Shown: positions 16,217 to 25,135, counted from the first letter of the stretch. The stretch: DNA of 50,432 nucleotides from an uncultured Eubacteriales bacterium (GCA_934476315.1 CAKSNQ010000010.1:1-50432); one strand, 5' to 3'. Made by a program: numbers and translations. Notes: generated by a model not told the origin, from the sequence alone.

Positions 16217-16351
16217 GTGTTCTCGAAAAAGGTTACAAAGTGTTCACAATCTTGCATTTTTCCCGCCTTTTCCATGGGAACAGCGCTCAATTTGCATAAT
16301 TTGAGTCGCGAACATGCAAAAATCTCTATTCGCCACCCGATTTTCGGTGTT

Positions 16352-16380
16352 CCGCGAAAAAAAGCGGAAAATTTTCGCGG
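16352..16380. promoter_or_regulatory. Inverted repeat upstream of murD
   Basis: A perfect 9-bp inverted repeat (CCGCGAAAA and its complement) with an 11-base spacer ends five bases before the murD -35 box. It could be an operator. Confidence 0.45.
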
Positions 16381-16385
16381 ATGAC

Positions 16386-16414
16386 TTGCAAGCGCGGGCG
16401 TTTTCGTATATAAT
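16386..16414 (+). promoter_or_regulatory. murD promoter
   Basis: TTGCAA at 16386-16391, 17-base spacer, consensus TATAAT at 16409-16414. The murD start is 35 bases downstream. Confidence 0.92.
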
Positions 16415-16448
16415 GAGAAGTAGAGCTTTGTTTCCCCGGAGGACTGCT

Positions 16449-17906
16449 ATGAATCAACCGTCTTTTTCCCCCTCAGATGCCGCGCTGACCTCGGAAACGC
16501 TGACCCGTGCGCGGCGCGGGGCGCTTGTTTTGCTCGGCTTCGGAATTTCCAACCGCGCCCTGCTGTCTTTTTTGTTGCCTTACAACCGGAATGTGATCGT
16601 CTACGACGCAAAAGGACCGGAAGAGCTGGGGCAGGCGGCACAGGACGCCATCGCGCAGGGCGTGCGCTTTGTCCACGAGCAAGCCTCGCTCCCCACCGAG
16701 GGCGTGTCGGTCGTTTTCCGCTCCCCCGGGATTCGCCCCGATCTTCCCTGCATCCGCGCCGCAGTGGCGAGGGGCGCGCAGCTTTCCTCCGAAATGGAGC
16801 TGTTTTTCGAGCTGACCCCGGCGAACATTTTCGCCATCACGGGCAGTGACGGCAAGACCACGACCACCACGCTGACCTCGCTTTTCCTCAAGGAACGCTT
16901 CCGCGAGGACCCGTCGCGCCGCGTGTACGTCGGCGGCAACATCGGTCAGCCGCTCCTGCCGCACGTCGGGGAGATGACCGACCGGGACTACGCCATCGTC
17001 GAACTGTCCAGCTTTCAGCTCATGACCCTGACCCGGGGCGCCGCGCGGGCGGCAATCACCAACGTCTCGCCCAACCATCTGAACTGGCACCACGGCATGG
17101 AGGAATACATCCGGGCAAAGCAGAACGCTTTCTGTCACGCCCCTACGGTGCGTCTGGTCGTGAACGCGGAAAATGAGATCACCCGCAGCTTCGGGCAGAC
17201 CTTCTCCGGGCAGACGGTCTACTTCTCGTCGAAGCGCGCGGGACTGCGCGAGATTGCGGGTGAGCGGCGCGAGCATGTGTCGGCGCTCTACCTGCAGGAC
17301 GACGCCATCGTGCTTGAGGATGCGTCGCACACCGAACGCTTACTCGACGTCGCGGACATCCGTCTGCCCGGCGTGCACAACATTGAAAATTACATGACCG
17401 CCATGGCGCTGACTCTGCCGGACGCACGCCCGGAGGATTTCCGCGCCGTCGCCGCCTCCTTTACCGGGGTCCCCCATCGGCTGGAGCCGCTTGGCGAGCG
17501 GCACGGTGTGCACTATATCAACAGTTCCATCGACTCCAGCCCGTCGAGAACCGCGGCGGCGCTGTCCGTCTTCCACGAGCGTGTCATTGTCATCTGCGGA
17601 GGGCGCGACAAAGCTGTTCCCCTTGCCCCGCTCGCCGCGGCGCTGTGTGCCCACGCCAAAACGGTCGTTCTGACCGGCGAGGCGGCACCGAAGATTCGCC
17701 GAGCCATTCTCGACTCCCCCGACTACCATCCGGGTCTGTTCGCTCTCCTGGAATGTCCCGATTTCGGGGGAGCGGTACGGGCGGCTGCAGCGGCGGCAAC
17801 CCCGGGCGACACCGTGATTCTCTCCCCCGCCTGCACCAGTTACGATGCGTTTCGGAATTTTGAGGAACGCGGCAACGCCTTCCGCGACATCGTGCGCACG
17901 CTCTGA
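16449..17906 (+). CDS. murD: UDP-N-acetylmuramoyl-L-alanine--D-glutamate ligase
   Basis: 485 residues of the Mur ligase fold. MurD adds D-glutamate to UDP-MurNAc-L-Ala in the cytoplasm using ATP. An N-terminal Rossmann-like domain (LVLLGFGISNRALL at about 26-39) is followed by the ATP loop TGSDGKTTTT at 131-140, NHLNWHHGMEEYIRAKQNAF with the carbamylated lysine region, and a C-terminal domain with INSSIDSSPSRTAAAL and CGGRDK. The start at 16449 has GGAGG six to seven bases upstream; the open frame extends further upstream but without family similarity and across the promoter. It is separate from a dcw cluster, as often in Clostridia. The genes after it are unrelated to cell-wall synthesis. 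Confidence 0.95.
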   Translation: MNQPSFSPSDAALTSETLTRARRGALVLLGFGISNRALLSFLLPYNRNVIVYDAKGPEELGQAAQDAIAQGVRFVHEQASLPTEGVSVVFRSPGIRPDLPCIRAAVARGAQLSSEMELFFELTPANIFAITGSDGKTTTTTLTSLFLKERFREDPSRRVYVGGNIGQPLLPHVGEMTDRDYAIVELSSFQLMTLTRGAARAAITNVSPNHLNWHHGMEEYIRAKQNAFCHAPTVRLVVNAENEITRSFGQTFSGQTVYFSSKRAGLREIAGERREHVSALYLQDDAIVLEDASHTERLLDVADIRLPGVHNIENYMTAMALTLPDARPEDFRAVAASFTGVPHRLEPLGERHGVHYINSSIDSSPSRTAAALSVFHERVIVICGGRDKAVPLAPLAAALCAHAKTVVLTGEAAPKIRRAILDSPDYHPGLFALLECPDFGGAVRAAAAAATPGDTVILSPACTSYDAFRNFEERGNAFRDIVRTL

Positions 17907-17964
17907 GCCGCCGTCGGACATCCACACAAGGGACATCGAAAGGACAAAAGAAAGGAAGTACCCC

Positions 17965-18897
17965 ATGAAAAAACATCCTGCCGACGCGCAAAGACCGCGT
18001 CTGCGTGACTGCCGTGCCAAGGCACGCCAAGCCCTGCACCGCCACACCGGAGGCGTCATTCTCGCCACCGTTCTCGCCGCGCTGTTCGGCGCGTTTTCCG
18101 GCGGAATCTACGGATTTGAAAGCATTGTCACCGCCAACATCGACCGCGATCTTGCCGCCGTTCACGCCGCCGTGGAGAACGCCTATGCGTGGCTGGGCGA
18201 CCAACTTTCCCGCATTGCCCCCGCGCTGACGCTCCCCGCTCTGCCGCCGGTGGCAGGGGAACAGCTCACCGCCCTCGCCGAGTGGTTGCTCGTCGCCGGG
18301 CTGTGCACCGCCGCGCTCTCGCTCTTTCACTTCCTTTGCGGCGAGACGGTGCGCGTCGGGCTGAACCGCTACCATCTGGCTCTGCTTGACGGCGAGTCGC
18401 CGCGCGTCGGCGTGGTGTTCTCCGGCTTCGGGCAATGCTTCGGCAGGGCGCTCCTGTTGCGCTTTTTGCGCGCGATTCGCGTCCTCCTTTGGTCGCTTCT
18501 TTTGATCGTTCCCGGCATTGTCGCCTCCTATCGCTACGCGATGGCGGGCTACGTTCTGGCGGAAAATCCCGAGATTTCCTCCGCGGAGGCGTTGCGGGAA
18601 TCCGCCCGCATGATGCGCGGTAGCAAGGGACGGCTGTTCGCTCTGCGCCTGAGCCTGATCGGGTGGTGGCTCCTTGCCATTCTGCTCGCGGGTGGCATCG
18701 GCGCGGGCGTCCGATTCGTCTTTCACCTGCCGGTCGGAGCGTGCGTGGGATGCGGCGCGGTTCTCCTCGTGATCTCCTCGCTGTGGCTGATTCCCTACCG
18801 CATGCAGGCACAGACGGTGCTCTACCACGAAATTTCCGGCAGGTCCGCCATCCGCGAGGCGGTGGAGGGCATGAGCGAGCTGATGGCTCAGCTCTGA
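17965..18897 (+). CDS. DUF975 integral membrane protein
   Basis: 310 residues. It matches the DUF975 pattern from memory: a central LLWSLLLIVPGIVASYRYAM, then YVLAENPEISSAEALRESAR, and RLFALRLSLIGWWLL, ending in a WLIPYRMQAQTVLYHEISG motif. About five or six membrane segments lie between residues 30 and 290. DUF975 proteins are widespread in Firmicutes and lack a known role. This one is longer than usual at the N-terminus, with an extra extracytoplasmic loop at about 55-90. The start at 17965 follows AAAGGAAG by about six bases. It lies 58 bases after murD without a clear terminator, so co-transcription is possible. Confidence 0.82.
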   Translation: MKKHPADAQRPRLRDCRAKARQALHRHTGGVILATVLAALFGAFSGGIYGFESIVTANIDRDLAAVHAAVENAYAWLGDQLSRIAPALTLPALPPVAGEQLTALAEWLLVAGLCTAALSLFHFLCGETVRVGLNRYHLALLDGESPRVGVVFSGFGQCFGRALLLRFLRAIRVLLWSLLLIVPGIVASYRYAMAGYVLAENPEISSAEALRESARMMRGSKGRLFALRLSLIGWWLLAILLAGGIGAGVRFVFHLPVGACVGCGAVLLVISSLWLIPYRMQAQTVLYHEISGRSAIREAVEGMSELMAQL

Positions 18898-18964
18898 CGC
18901 GCCCGCGAACGGAAACCGACAGACCATACCATATTAATGGTAACAAACAAAAAGGATTTCTGAC

Positions 18965-20227
18965 ATGCAATACTCCGAAAAAATTCTTGACCTTGCCCGC
19001 CGCGCTGAGCTGGAGCTGGCGCCGCACTTTGCGCGGATCGACCGCGTATCCTTTGAAAACACCGCCCGCGTCATGGACGCGTTCCGCGAGTTCCGCGTAT
19101 CCGACACCATGTTCGGCTCGACGTCCGGCTACGGCTACGACGACCGCGGGCGCGATACGCTGGACGCCATCTGGGCGCGCGTCATGGGGGCGGAAGCCGC
19201 CTTTGTCCGCCAGCAGATCGTCAGCGGCACCCATGCGCTGACCATCGGTCTGTTCGGTCTGCTTCGCCCGGGCGACGTGATGCTGTCCGTGGCGGGCAAG
19301 CCCTACGACACCCTGGAGGAGGTCATCGGCATCGCCGGGACGCCCGGGGACGGCTCGCTTGCCGACTTCGGCGTGACGTACGCGCAGGTCGAGCTGACGA
19401 CGGGCGGCGAGTTTGACTTCCCCGCCATCCGCGCCGCGCTGGACAAGCATGCGGGGCACGTCAAGGTGATCTTCGTTCAGCGCTCCAAGGGCTACCTCAA
19501 CCGCCGCACGCTGACCGTTGCGCAGATCGGGGAGCTGGTGCGCTTTGTCAAGGGAATCGCACCGGACGCCTTTGTCGTGGTGGACAACTGCTACGGCGAA
19601 TTTGTCGAAACGAGCGAGCCGTGTGCGGTCGGCGCCGACATGATGATCGGCTCACTCATCAAAAATCCCGGCGGCGGCATGGCGGAGACCGGCGGCTACA
19701 TCGCGGGCACCAAGCGCGCCGTCACGCTCGCCGGCTACCGTCTGACCTCCGTCGGCTGTGGCACTGAGGTCGGGGCGACGCTGGGACAGAACAAGAGCAT
19801 GTACAAGGGGTTATTCTACGCGCCGCACACCGTCGCGCAGGCGCTGAAGAGCGCGCATCTGGTCGCGTACATCTTTGAAGCGCTCGGATGCCGCGTGGAA
19901 CCGCGGTGGGACGAAGTGCGCTCGGACATCATCCAGACGGTCATCACCGGCTCCCCCGAGGGGCTGTGCGCCTTCTGCCGCGGGATCCAGGCGGGCTCGC
20001 CCGTGGACTCCTATGTCACCCCCGAGCCGTGGGACATGCCCGGCTACACCGATCAGGTTATCATGGCGGCAGGCGCGTTTACCCAAGGCTCCTCCATTGA
20101 AATGAGCGCGGACGGTCCGCTCCGTCCCCCCTACACCGCCTATTTTCAGGGCGGGCTGACCTATGAGAGCGCCAAGATTGGCATCCTCGCCGCCGCCCAG
20201 CAGATGCTGGACAGCGCCATGCACTGA
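18965..20227 (+). CDS. Methionine gamma-lyase-family PLP protein (aluminium-resistance family)
   Basis: 420 residues, full length for the PF06838-type PLP-dependent family often annotated as aluminium resistance protein. The cofactor lysine is Lys233 in GSLIKNPGGG, an aspartate in VVVDNCYGEF precedes it, and the N-terminal STSGYGYDDRGRDTLDAIWA stretch is characteristic. The proteins are fold-type I lyases related to cystathionine or methionine gamma-lyases, with the physiological substrate unsettled. AAAGGA lies nine bases before the ATG. In many Firmicutes the gene sits near glnR or hfq; here its neighbours are a DUF975 gene and a lipoprotein, so context gives no help. Confidence 0.92.
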   Translation: MQYSEKILDLARRAELELAPHFARIDRVSFENTARVMDAFREFRVSDTMFGSTSGYGYDDRGRDTLDAIWARVMGAEAAFVRQQIVSGTHALTIGLFGLLRPGDVMLSVAGKPYDTLEEVIGIAGTPGDGSLADFGVTYAQVELTTGGEFDFPAIRAALDKHAGHVKVIFVQRSKGYLNRRTLTVAQIGELVRFVKGIAPDAFVVVDNCYGEFVETSEPCAVGADMMIGSLIKNPGGGMAETGGYIAGTKRAVTLAGYRLTSVGCGTEVGATLGQNKSMYKGLFYAPHTVAQALKSAHLVAYIFEALGCRVEPRWDEVRSDIIQTVITGSPEGLCAFCRGIQAGSPVDSYVTPEPWDMPGYTDQVIMAAGAFTQGSSIEMSADGPLRPPYTAYFQGGLTYESAKIGILAAAQQMLDSAMH

Positions 20228-20327
20228 GCGGCGCGCCGAAAGACACGAATTGTTTACACCGATCGGGCAAAATCGTCACGCCTTTATGTTATGATGGAAG
20301 AATCAAATCTAAGGAAGGAACCCGGAT

Positions 20328-21392
20328 ATGATGAAAAAAACTCCCGCCCGCACCCTCGCGCGCGGTCTTTGCCTCTGCCTTGCGGCACTGCTCCTTTGCA
20401 CGGCGCTGCTTGCGTGCGCCAAGGACGACGAGGAGGAGCAGATTCCCGATCGCATGCAGTCCGCCACGCTCGACGGCGCGCTTTATCGGCTGTATGTCCC
20501 GAGCAACTGGAATCTTCTGACCGACACCGGCGTCTCCGGCGCGTACGCCAGCATGATCGATCGGGCGATGGTATATGTACACGAATACAACAACCCCGAC
20601 GCGCTCACGCCGACGGAATATTGGGAGACCGTTCACCGCGCACAGCTCGGCGAGGCGTTTCCCAAGGCGCGTGAGATCACCGCGGACACGCCGCTCGGCG
20701 GGACGCTCGGAGGCGCGGAGGCTCTGTTTGTGACCTATCGCTTCACCTCGGACGGGGAGAGCTTCGTCGCCACCGACGCGCTGGCGCCGTACGGGGAGTG
20801 CATGCTGGTGCTGTCCTGCCTGTGCCGCGAGGTCACCTACGACACGCACAAGGACACCTTTTCCGAGATTGTCACCCAATTTGTCTTCAGCGACAAGCCC
20901 AGCCATTCTGACCGCAAGATCAACACAGTGGACCCCGACGCGGACGCACCGGAGGGCATGAAGCTCGCTTCCAACAACGACGTTGCCTACCGCTTTTATG
21001 TCCCGGAGAGCTGGATGCTCAACCTCGCCCTCCCCACCTCGTCCGCCTACGTCTCGGAGGACGACCGCACGAACGTTTCCGTCGTCGCCTACCTGCCCGA
21101 GCAGGAGAAAATGAGCGCCGAGGAATACTGGGAGCTTTGCCGCGGGCACCTGAGCGCCGCCCTGAACGACTTTACCGAGCAGTCGGTGGAGGAAACCACG
21201 CTCGGCGGTCGCCCGGCGCGCACTTACACCTACACGGCGTGCATAAACGGGCAGACCTACCGTTTCTCGCAGACCATCGCCTCGTGGCGCGGCATGGTCT
21301 ACACCGTGACCTACACCGCGACGGAGGACAAATTTGAAATGCATCGGGCGGAGTATCTTTCGATCCTCTCCCACTTCACGTTCCGCAAATAA
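20328..21392 (+). CDS. Lipoprotein with two tandem repeats of one domain
   Basis: 354 residues. A signal peptide with a lipobox LLAC ending at Cys30 implies a lipid anchor on the outer face of the membrane. The mature part is two copies of a domain of roughly 150 residues. Copy 1 (about 45-190) has ALYRLYVPSNWNL, PTEYWETV, PLGGTLGGAEALFVTYRF and FSEIVTQFVFSD. Copy 2 (about 205-354) has VAYRFYVPESWML, AEEYWELC, TLGGRPARTYTYTA and YLSILSHFTFRK. The pattern recalls PsbP/MOG1-like folds, but I cannot confirm this. AAGGAAGGA precedes the start; two adjacent ATGs (20328, 20331) are equally possible. A terminator lies at 21406-21436. Role unknown. Confidence 0.78.
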   Translation: MMKKTPARTLARGLCLCLAALLLCTALLACAKDDEEEQIPDRMQSATLDGALYRLYVPSNWNLLTDTGVSGAYASMIDRAMVYVHEYNNPDALTPTEYWETVHRAQLGEAFPKAREITADTPLGGTLGGAEALFVTYRFTSDGESFVATDALAPYGECMLVLSCLCREVTYDTHKDTFSEIVTQFVFSDKPSHSDRKINTVDPDADAPEGMKLASNNDVAYRFYVPESWMLNLALPTSSAYVSEDDRTNVSVVAYLPEQEKMSAEEYWELCRGHLSAALNDFTEQSVEETTLGGRPARTYTYTACINGQTYRFSQTIASWRGMVYTVTYTATEDKFEMHRAEYLSILSHFTFRK

Positions 21393-21405
21393 CCCGTACC
21401 GAAGC

Positions 21406-21436
21406 CGACAGATGCTGTGACATCGGTCGGTTTTTC
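21406..21436 (+). terminator. Rho-independent terminator after the lipoprotein gene
   Basis: A stem of 10 bp with one mismatch (CCGACAGATG arm), short loop and five T residues, 14 bases past the lipoprotein stop. The next gene therefore likely has its own promoter, though none is obvious in 21437-21506. Confidence 0.8.
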
Positions 21437-21506
21437 GGTGCGCGACGCCGGATATTTCCAAGGCACGACTGCCGACTGATACAACGAAAGGACAGAGAAA
21501 AAGACC

Positions 21507-22682
21507 ATGGCGACCTCAAATTCCGTATACTTTGATAACAGCGCGACTACACCGCTCTCCCCCGCCGCCAAAGCCCGCATCGCCGAACTGCTCGACACCT
21601 TCGGCAACCCTTCCTCGCTTCACGCCGAGGGGCGCACCGCCGCCGCCATCCTGCAAAGCGCGCGGGAGCAGGTCGCCGGGGCACTGGGACTGCGCTCGGT
21701 CGCGCCGGGGGAATTGGTCTTTACCTCCTGCGGCAGTGAGGCGGACAGCCTGGCACTGTTCGGCACGACACACGCGAAAGCCCGCCGTACGGGAAACAAG
21801 ATCATCACGACCGACAGCGAGCATCCCGCCGTGGAAAATGCCATGCGGGCGCTGGAGGGGCAGGACTGGCGCGTTGTGCGCATTTCCACGCGCGGCGGCG
21901 TGCTCGATATGCAGGAGCTTTCGGAGGAGCTGGATGACGAGACCTTTCTTGTCAGTCTGATGGCGGTCAACAACGAAACGGGCGCGCAATATGACCTGCG
22001 CTCGGCGTTTGCGCTGGCAAAGGCGCGCAACCCCGCTGTCATCACGCACACCGACGCGGTGCAGGGCTTTCTGAAATGTCCGCTGACCCCTGCGACGATC
22101 GGCGCCGACCTCATCTCGCTCAGCGGTCACAAGGTTCACGCGCCCAAGGGCGTGGGAGCGCTTTACATCTCCCCCGCCCTGCTCCGCGCCAAAAAGATCG
22201 TTCCCTTTCTGCTCGGCGGCGGACAGGAGGCGGGCATGCGCTCCGGGACGGAAAATCTTCTCGGCATCGCCGCCTTCGGCGCGGCGGTGGCAGACGCGTT
22301 ACCGCGTCGGGAGCAGAGCGTCGCGCACATGCACGCCCTCCGTGAACGCGCCGAGGAGGGACTGCGCACCCTCGGCGTAGACGTCAAGGTTCCGCTCGGC
22401 GCGCGCGCCCCGCACATCGTCAATCTGACCCTGCCCGACATCAAAAGCGAGACCATGCTGCATTTTCTCGACGCGCGCGGCATCCGCGTTTCGGCAGGCT
22501 CGGCGTGCTCGTCGCACGGAAAATCCCCCAGCCGCTCGCTTCTCGCGTTTGGCGTGACCCCGCGTCAGGCGGACTGCTCCCTGCGGCTGAGCTTCAGCGA
22601 GTACAACACCGAGGCGGAGGTCGATACCTTTCTGGAGGCGCTGGGCGAGGGCTTACGCACGCTCATCCGCATCCGGCGGTGA
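21507..22682 (+). CDS. Cysteine desulfurase, NifS/IscS family
   Basis: 391 residues of a PLP-dependent fold-type I enzyme that takes sulfur from cysteine for Fe-S clusters or tRNA thiolation. YFDNSATTPLSP lies at the N-terminus, the Schiff-base lysine is Lys209 in SGHKVHAPKG, GGGQEAGMRSGTEN is typical, and the persulfide cysteine is Cys334 in SAGSACSS. The loop length is that of the IscS/NifS group rather than SufS. No iscU, thiI or mnmA is adjacent, so its sulfur acceptor is unknown. The ATG at 21507 has only a distant purine-rich site (GAAAGGAC, about 13 bases away). No strong terminator follows. Confidence 0.92.
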   Translation: MATSNSVYFDNSATTPLSPAAKARIAELLDTFGNPSSLHAEGRTAAAILQSAREQVAGALGLRSVAPGELVFTSCGSEADSLALFGTTHAKARRTGNKIITTDSEHPAVENAMRALEGQDWRVVRISTRGGVLDMQELSEELDDETFLVSLMAVNNETGAQYDLRSAFALAKARNPAVITHTDAVQGFLKCPLTPATIGADLISLSGHKVHAPKGVGALYISPALLRAKKIVPFLLGGGQEAGMRSGTENLLGIAAFGAAVADALPRREQSVAHMHALRERAEEGLRTLGVDVKVPLGARAPHIVNLTLPDIKSETMLHFLDARGIRVSAGSACSSHGKSPSRSLLAFGVTPRQADCSLRLSFSEYNTEAEVDTFLEALGEGLRTLIRIRR

Positions 22683-22793
22683 TCTCCCGCGACACCGGAG
22701 CTTTGGAAGCACCTCTTCTGCGTCCTTTCATAAGCCCCCGGAGGCATTTTTACACCGCCTGCGTGATTTTCGGATGGAAATTCCGATTTTCTA

Positions 22794-22822
22794 TTGAAAA
22801 AGAGGGCGCCGCATGCTATAAT
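22794..22822 (+). promoter_or_regulatory. Promoter upstream of the ZIP transporter
   Basis: TTGAAA at 22794-22799, 17-base spacer, consensus TATAAT at 22817-22822. The next gene starts at 23159, giving a leader of about 330 bases, with a DtxR-type palindrome inside it. Confidence 0.88.
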
Positions 22823-22916
22823 ATGACCGGACGAGCTGTTCCGGTTATGTTCTGGCGACGGCAATCCCCCAAACAAAAATGAAAATGCCGCGGGGCGGCT
22901 TTTCAAAAGTACGCAA

Positions 22917-22932
22917 GTTAGCATAGGCTAAC
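22917..22932. promoter_or_regulatory. DtxR/MntR-type operator candidate
   Basis: GTTAGC-ATAG-GCTAAC, a perfect 6-bp palindrome resembling from memory DtxR/IdeR/MntR boxes (TTAG..CTAA core). It lies about 95 bases downstream of the -10 box and about 230 bases upstream of a metal transporter gene, fitting iron- or manganese-dependent repression by road-block or a second promoter. Confidence 0.6.
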
Positions 22933-23158
22933 CAACGGAAAGAAGATTGTCGCTCGTCGGCACGGCGATCTCATTGACCGCAAGGGCGACACGACCATCA
23001 TGATCGACGCGGGCTATCCTTACGATCGCCTTGGCGAAAGACGGGGTGTCTTTCTCGGGGTTGTGAGCAGAGGAGGATTCGGAGCACGGTCACCGGAAAA
23101 GCGACCGCCCGGGGCTTTGGCGGCGCGGAAACACGAGCAAAGCAGAAAGGATGGCAAT
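22922..23158 (+). other. Coding-like in-frame stretch ahead of the ZIP gene
   Basis: The ZIP reading frame is open for 79 codons upstream of its chosen start, beginning right after a TAG at 22919. The first half (for example KKIVARRHGDLIDRKGDTTI and MIDAGYPYDRLG) has a protein-like composition with GC-rich third positions. There is no good start or ribosome-binding site within it. I recognise no family. It may be the remnant of a broken gene. Together with the promoter and operator this accounts for the gene-free interval 22683-23158. Confidence 0.35.
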
Positions 23159-23935
23159 ATGGAGACTTTTTTGGGAATACTGATTCCCCTTCTCGGGACG
23201 ACCCTGGGCGCGGCGTGCGTATTCTTTATGAAAAAATCGCTCGGCGATCCGGTGCAACGCGCGCTGACGGGCTTCGCCGCCGGGGTGATGGTCGCCGCTT
23301 CGGTCTGGAGCCTGCTGATTCCGGCAATCGAGCAGTCCGAGGGCATGGGCGCGCTCGCGTTCCTTCCGGCATTTGTCGGCTTTTGGCTCGGCGTGCTGTT
23401 TTTGCTGGCGCTGGATCATCTGATCCCGCACCTCCACGTCGGGAGCGACCAAGTGGAGGGACCGAAAACCAAGCTCGGACGCACGACTATGATGGTATTG
23501 GCGGTCACACTGCACAACATCCCGGAGGGAATGGCGGTCGGCGTGATGTACGCGGGCTTCCTCGCGGGAAACACGCAGATCACGGCGGCAAGCGCGCTTG
23601 CCCTGTCCCTCGGAATCGCAATTCAGAATTTTCCCGAGGGCGCGATCATCTCCATGCCGCTCAGGGCGGAGGGCAACAAAAAAGGCAGGGCTTTCCTCGG
23701 CGGCGTACTTTCGGGGATTGTGGAACCGATCGGGGCTGTACTGACACTGATTGCCGCGCAGCTCGTGATACCGGCACTGCCCTATCTTCTGAGTTTTGCC
23801 GCCGGTGCGATGCTCTATGTGGTGGCGGAAGAGTTGATTCCCGAGATGTCGCAGGGGCAACATTCCAACCTCGGAACGGTGTTCTTCGCGATCGGGTTCA
23901 GCGTGATGATGATGCTGGACGTGGCGTTGGGATAA
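23159..23935 (+). CDS. ZIP-family divalent metal transporter
   Basis: 258 residues with eight predicted membrane segments. The family signatures HNIPEGMAVGV (about 118-128) and QNFPEGAIISMPL (about 157-169) in helices IV and V carry the metal-binding His, Asn and Glu residues. A loop with HLIPHLHVG between segments III and IV is the usual histidine-rich variable loop. ZIP proteins bring Zn, Fe or Mn into the cytoplasm; this one is of the GufA-like bacterial type. AAAGGA is seven bases before the ATG at 23159. A DtxR-type box upstream suggests iron or manganese control. Metal choice is inference. Confidence 0.9.
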   Translation: METFLGILIPLLGTTLGAACVFFMKKSLGDPVQRALTGFAAGVMVAASVWSLLIPAIEQSEGMGALAFLPAFVGFWLGVLFLLALDHLIPHLHVGSDQVEGPKTKLGRTTMMVLAVTLHNIPEGMAVGVMYAGFLAGNTQITAASALALSLGIAIQNFPEGAIISMPLRAEGNKKGRAFLGGVLSGIVEPIGAVLTLIAAQLVIPALPYLLSFAAGAMLYVVAEELIPEMSQGQHSNLGTVFFAIGFSVMMMLDVALG

Positions 23936-23980
23936 CCTGACCGAAGCTGCCCGAACCCGACAGAAATCCCCGGCGGGGCA

Positions 23981-25135
23981 TCATACGTTCAAAGGCGCGT
24001 TTTCCCTTTGTGCTGTCAGAAAATCCTCCACAATGTCGGCAATGCGCGCACAGGCGTTTCCGTCCCCGTACGGATTCTCGGCGTGCGCCATGCGCGCGTA
24101 GGCGACGGGGTCGTCCAGCAGACGCGCGCACGCCGCGTGGATTTTTTTCTCGTCGGTACCGACCACGCAAAGGTTTCCCGTCCGCACGCCCTCGGGACGT
24201 TCGGTGTCCTCCCGCAGAACGAGCGCCGGCTTGCCGAGCGCCGGGGCTTCCTCCTGAATCCCGCCGCTGTCAGTCAGAACCAGCGTGCATCGCGCCAGAA
24301 AATTGTGAAAATCCACCACGTCCAGCGGCTCCGTACAGCGGATGCGCGGACATCCGTCCAGTTCCTCGCGGGCAATCTGACGAACGACGGGATTGCTATG
24401 GACGGGGCAAACCACCCGCACGTCCGGATACTCCTCCGCAATCCGGCGGACCGCCCGGAAAATCCGCCGCATCGGTTCCCCGAGGTTTTCCCGCCGATGC
24501 GCCGTGACAAGCAGCATCCGCCCCTGCTGTGCCCACGCAAGCACCGGGTGGGTATAGTCCTCCCGCACGGTCGTCCGCAGGGCGTCGATGACGGTGTTGC
24601 CCGTGACGAACACGCTCCCCGCCGCCTTGCCCTCGCGCAAAAGATTGTCCCGCGCCGCCTCGGTCGGGGCAAAGTGCAGTCGCGCAATCGAACCGATCGC
24701 CTGGCGGTTGAACTCCTCCGGATACGGCGCGTCCGTGCGGTAGGTGCGCAGTCCCGCCTCGACGTGCCCCACCGGAATCTGATGGTAAAAACAGCTCAAT
24801 GCCGCGGCAAATGCCGTGGTGGTATCCCCGTGCACCAGCACCAGGTCCGGCATGCTCTCCCGCAGAACGGCGTCCAGCCGCAACAAAACCGCCGTCGTGA
24901 TGTCCGCAAGCGTCTGATTCGGCTTCATCACCCGCAGATCAAACGCCGGGGTCACGCCGAACGACGCCAGCACCGGGTCGAGCATTTGTCTGTGCTGACC
25001 GCTCACGCAGACGGTCGTTTGCAGTTGCCGACGCGCCATGAGCGTCCTGACAAGCGGGCACATTTTGATCGCCTCGGGGCGTGTGCCGAACACCGCGAGC
25101 ACGCGCCCGACGCGCACCTCACATTTCTTTTCCAT
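23981..25135 (-). CDS. wecB: UDP-N-acetylglucosamine 2-epimerase (non-hydrolysing)
   Basis: 384 residues, normal for WecB/MnaA, which interconverts UDP-GlcNAc and UDP-ManNAc for teichoic-acid linkage units or surface polysaccharides. Motifs: GTRPEAIKMCPL at 17-28, VSGQHRQML, HGDTTTAFA, HVEAGLRT, PEEFNRQ, TAHRREN and TDSGGIQEEAP. GGAGG lies six bases before the ATG. The neighbours are a ZIP transporter (convergent) and a DAK2 protein 520 bases upstream, so it is not in a visible polysaccharide cluster. A small GC hairpin (CCCC-GGCG-GGG type) at about 23959-23969 follows the stop and might be a weak terminator. Two similar motifs upstream may be operators (25151-25240). Confidence 0.95.
   Translation of the reverse strand: MEKKCEVRVGRVLAVFGTRPEAIKMCPLVRTLMARRQLQTTVCVSGQHRQMLDPVLASFGVTPAFDLRVMKPNQTLADITTAVLLRLDAVLRESMPDLVLVHGDTTTAFAAALSCFYHQIPVGHVEAGLRTYRTDAPYPEEFNRQAIGSIARLHFAPTEAARDNLLREGKAAGSVFVTGNTVIDALRTTVREDYTHPVLAWAQQGRMLLVTAHRRENLGEPMRRIFRAVRRIAEEYPDVRVVCPVHSNPVVRQIAREELDGCPRIRCTEPLDVVDFHNFLARCTLVLTDSGGIQEEAPALGKPALVLREDTERPEGVRTGNLCVVGTDEKKIHAACARLLDDPVAYARMAHAENPYGDGNACARIADIVEDFLTAQRENAPLNV

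Noticed and set aside
20228..20327. Promoter for the lipoprotein (TTGTTT and TATGTT/TATGAT strings)
   Set aside because: No pair of boxes with acceptable spacing could be set with confidence.
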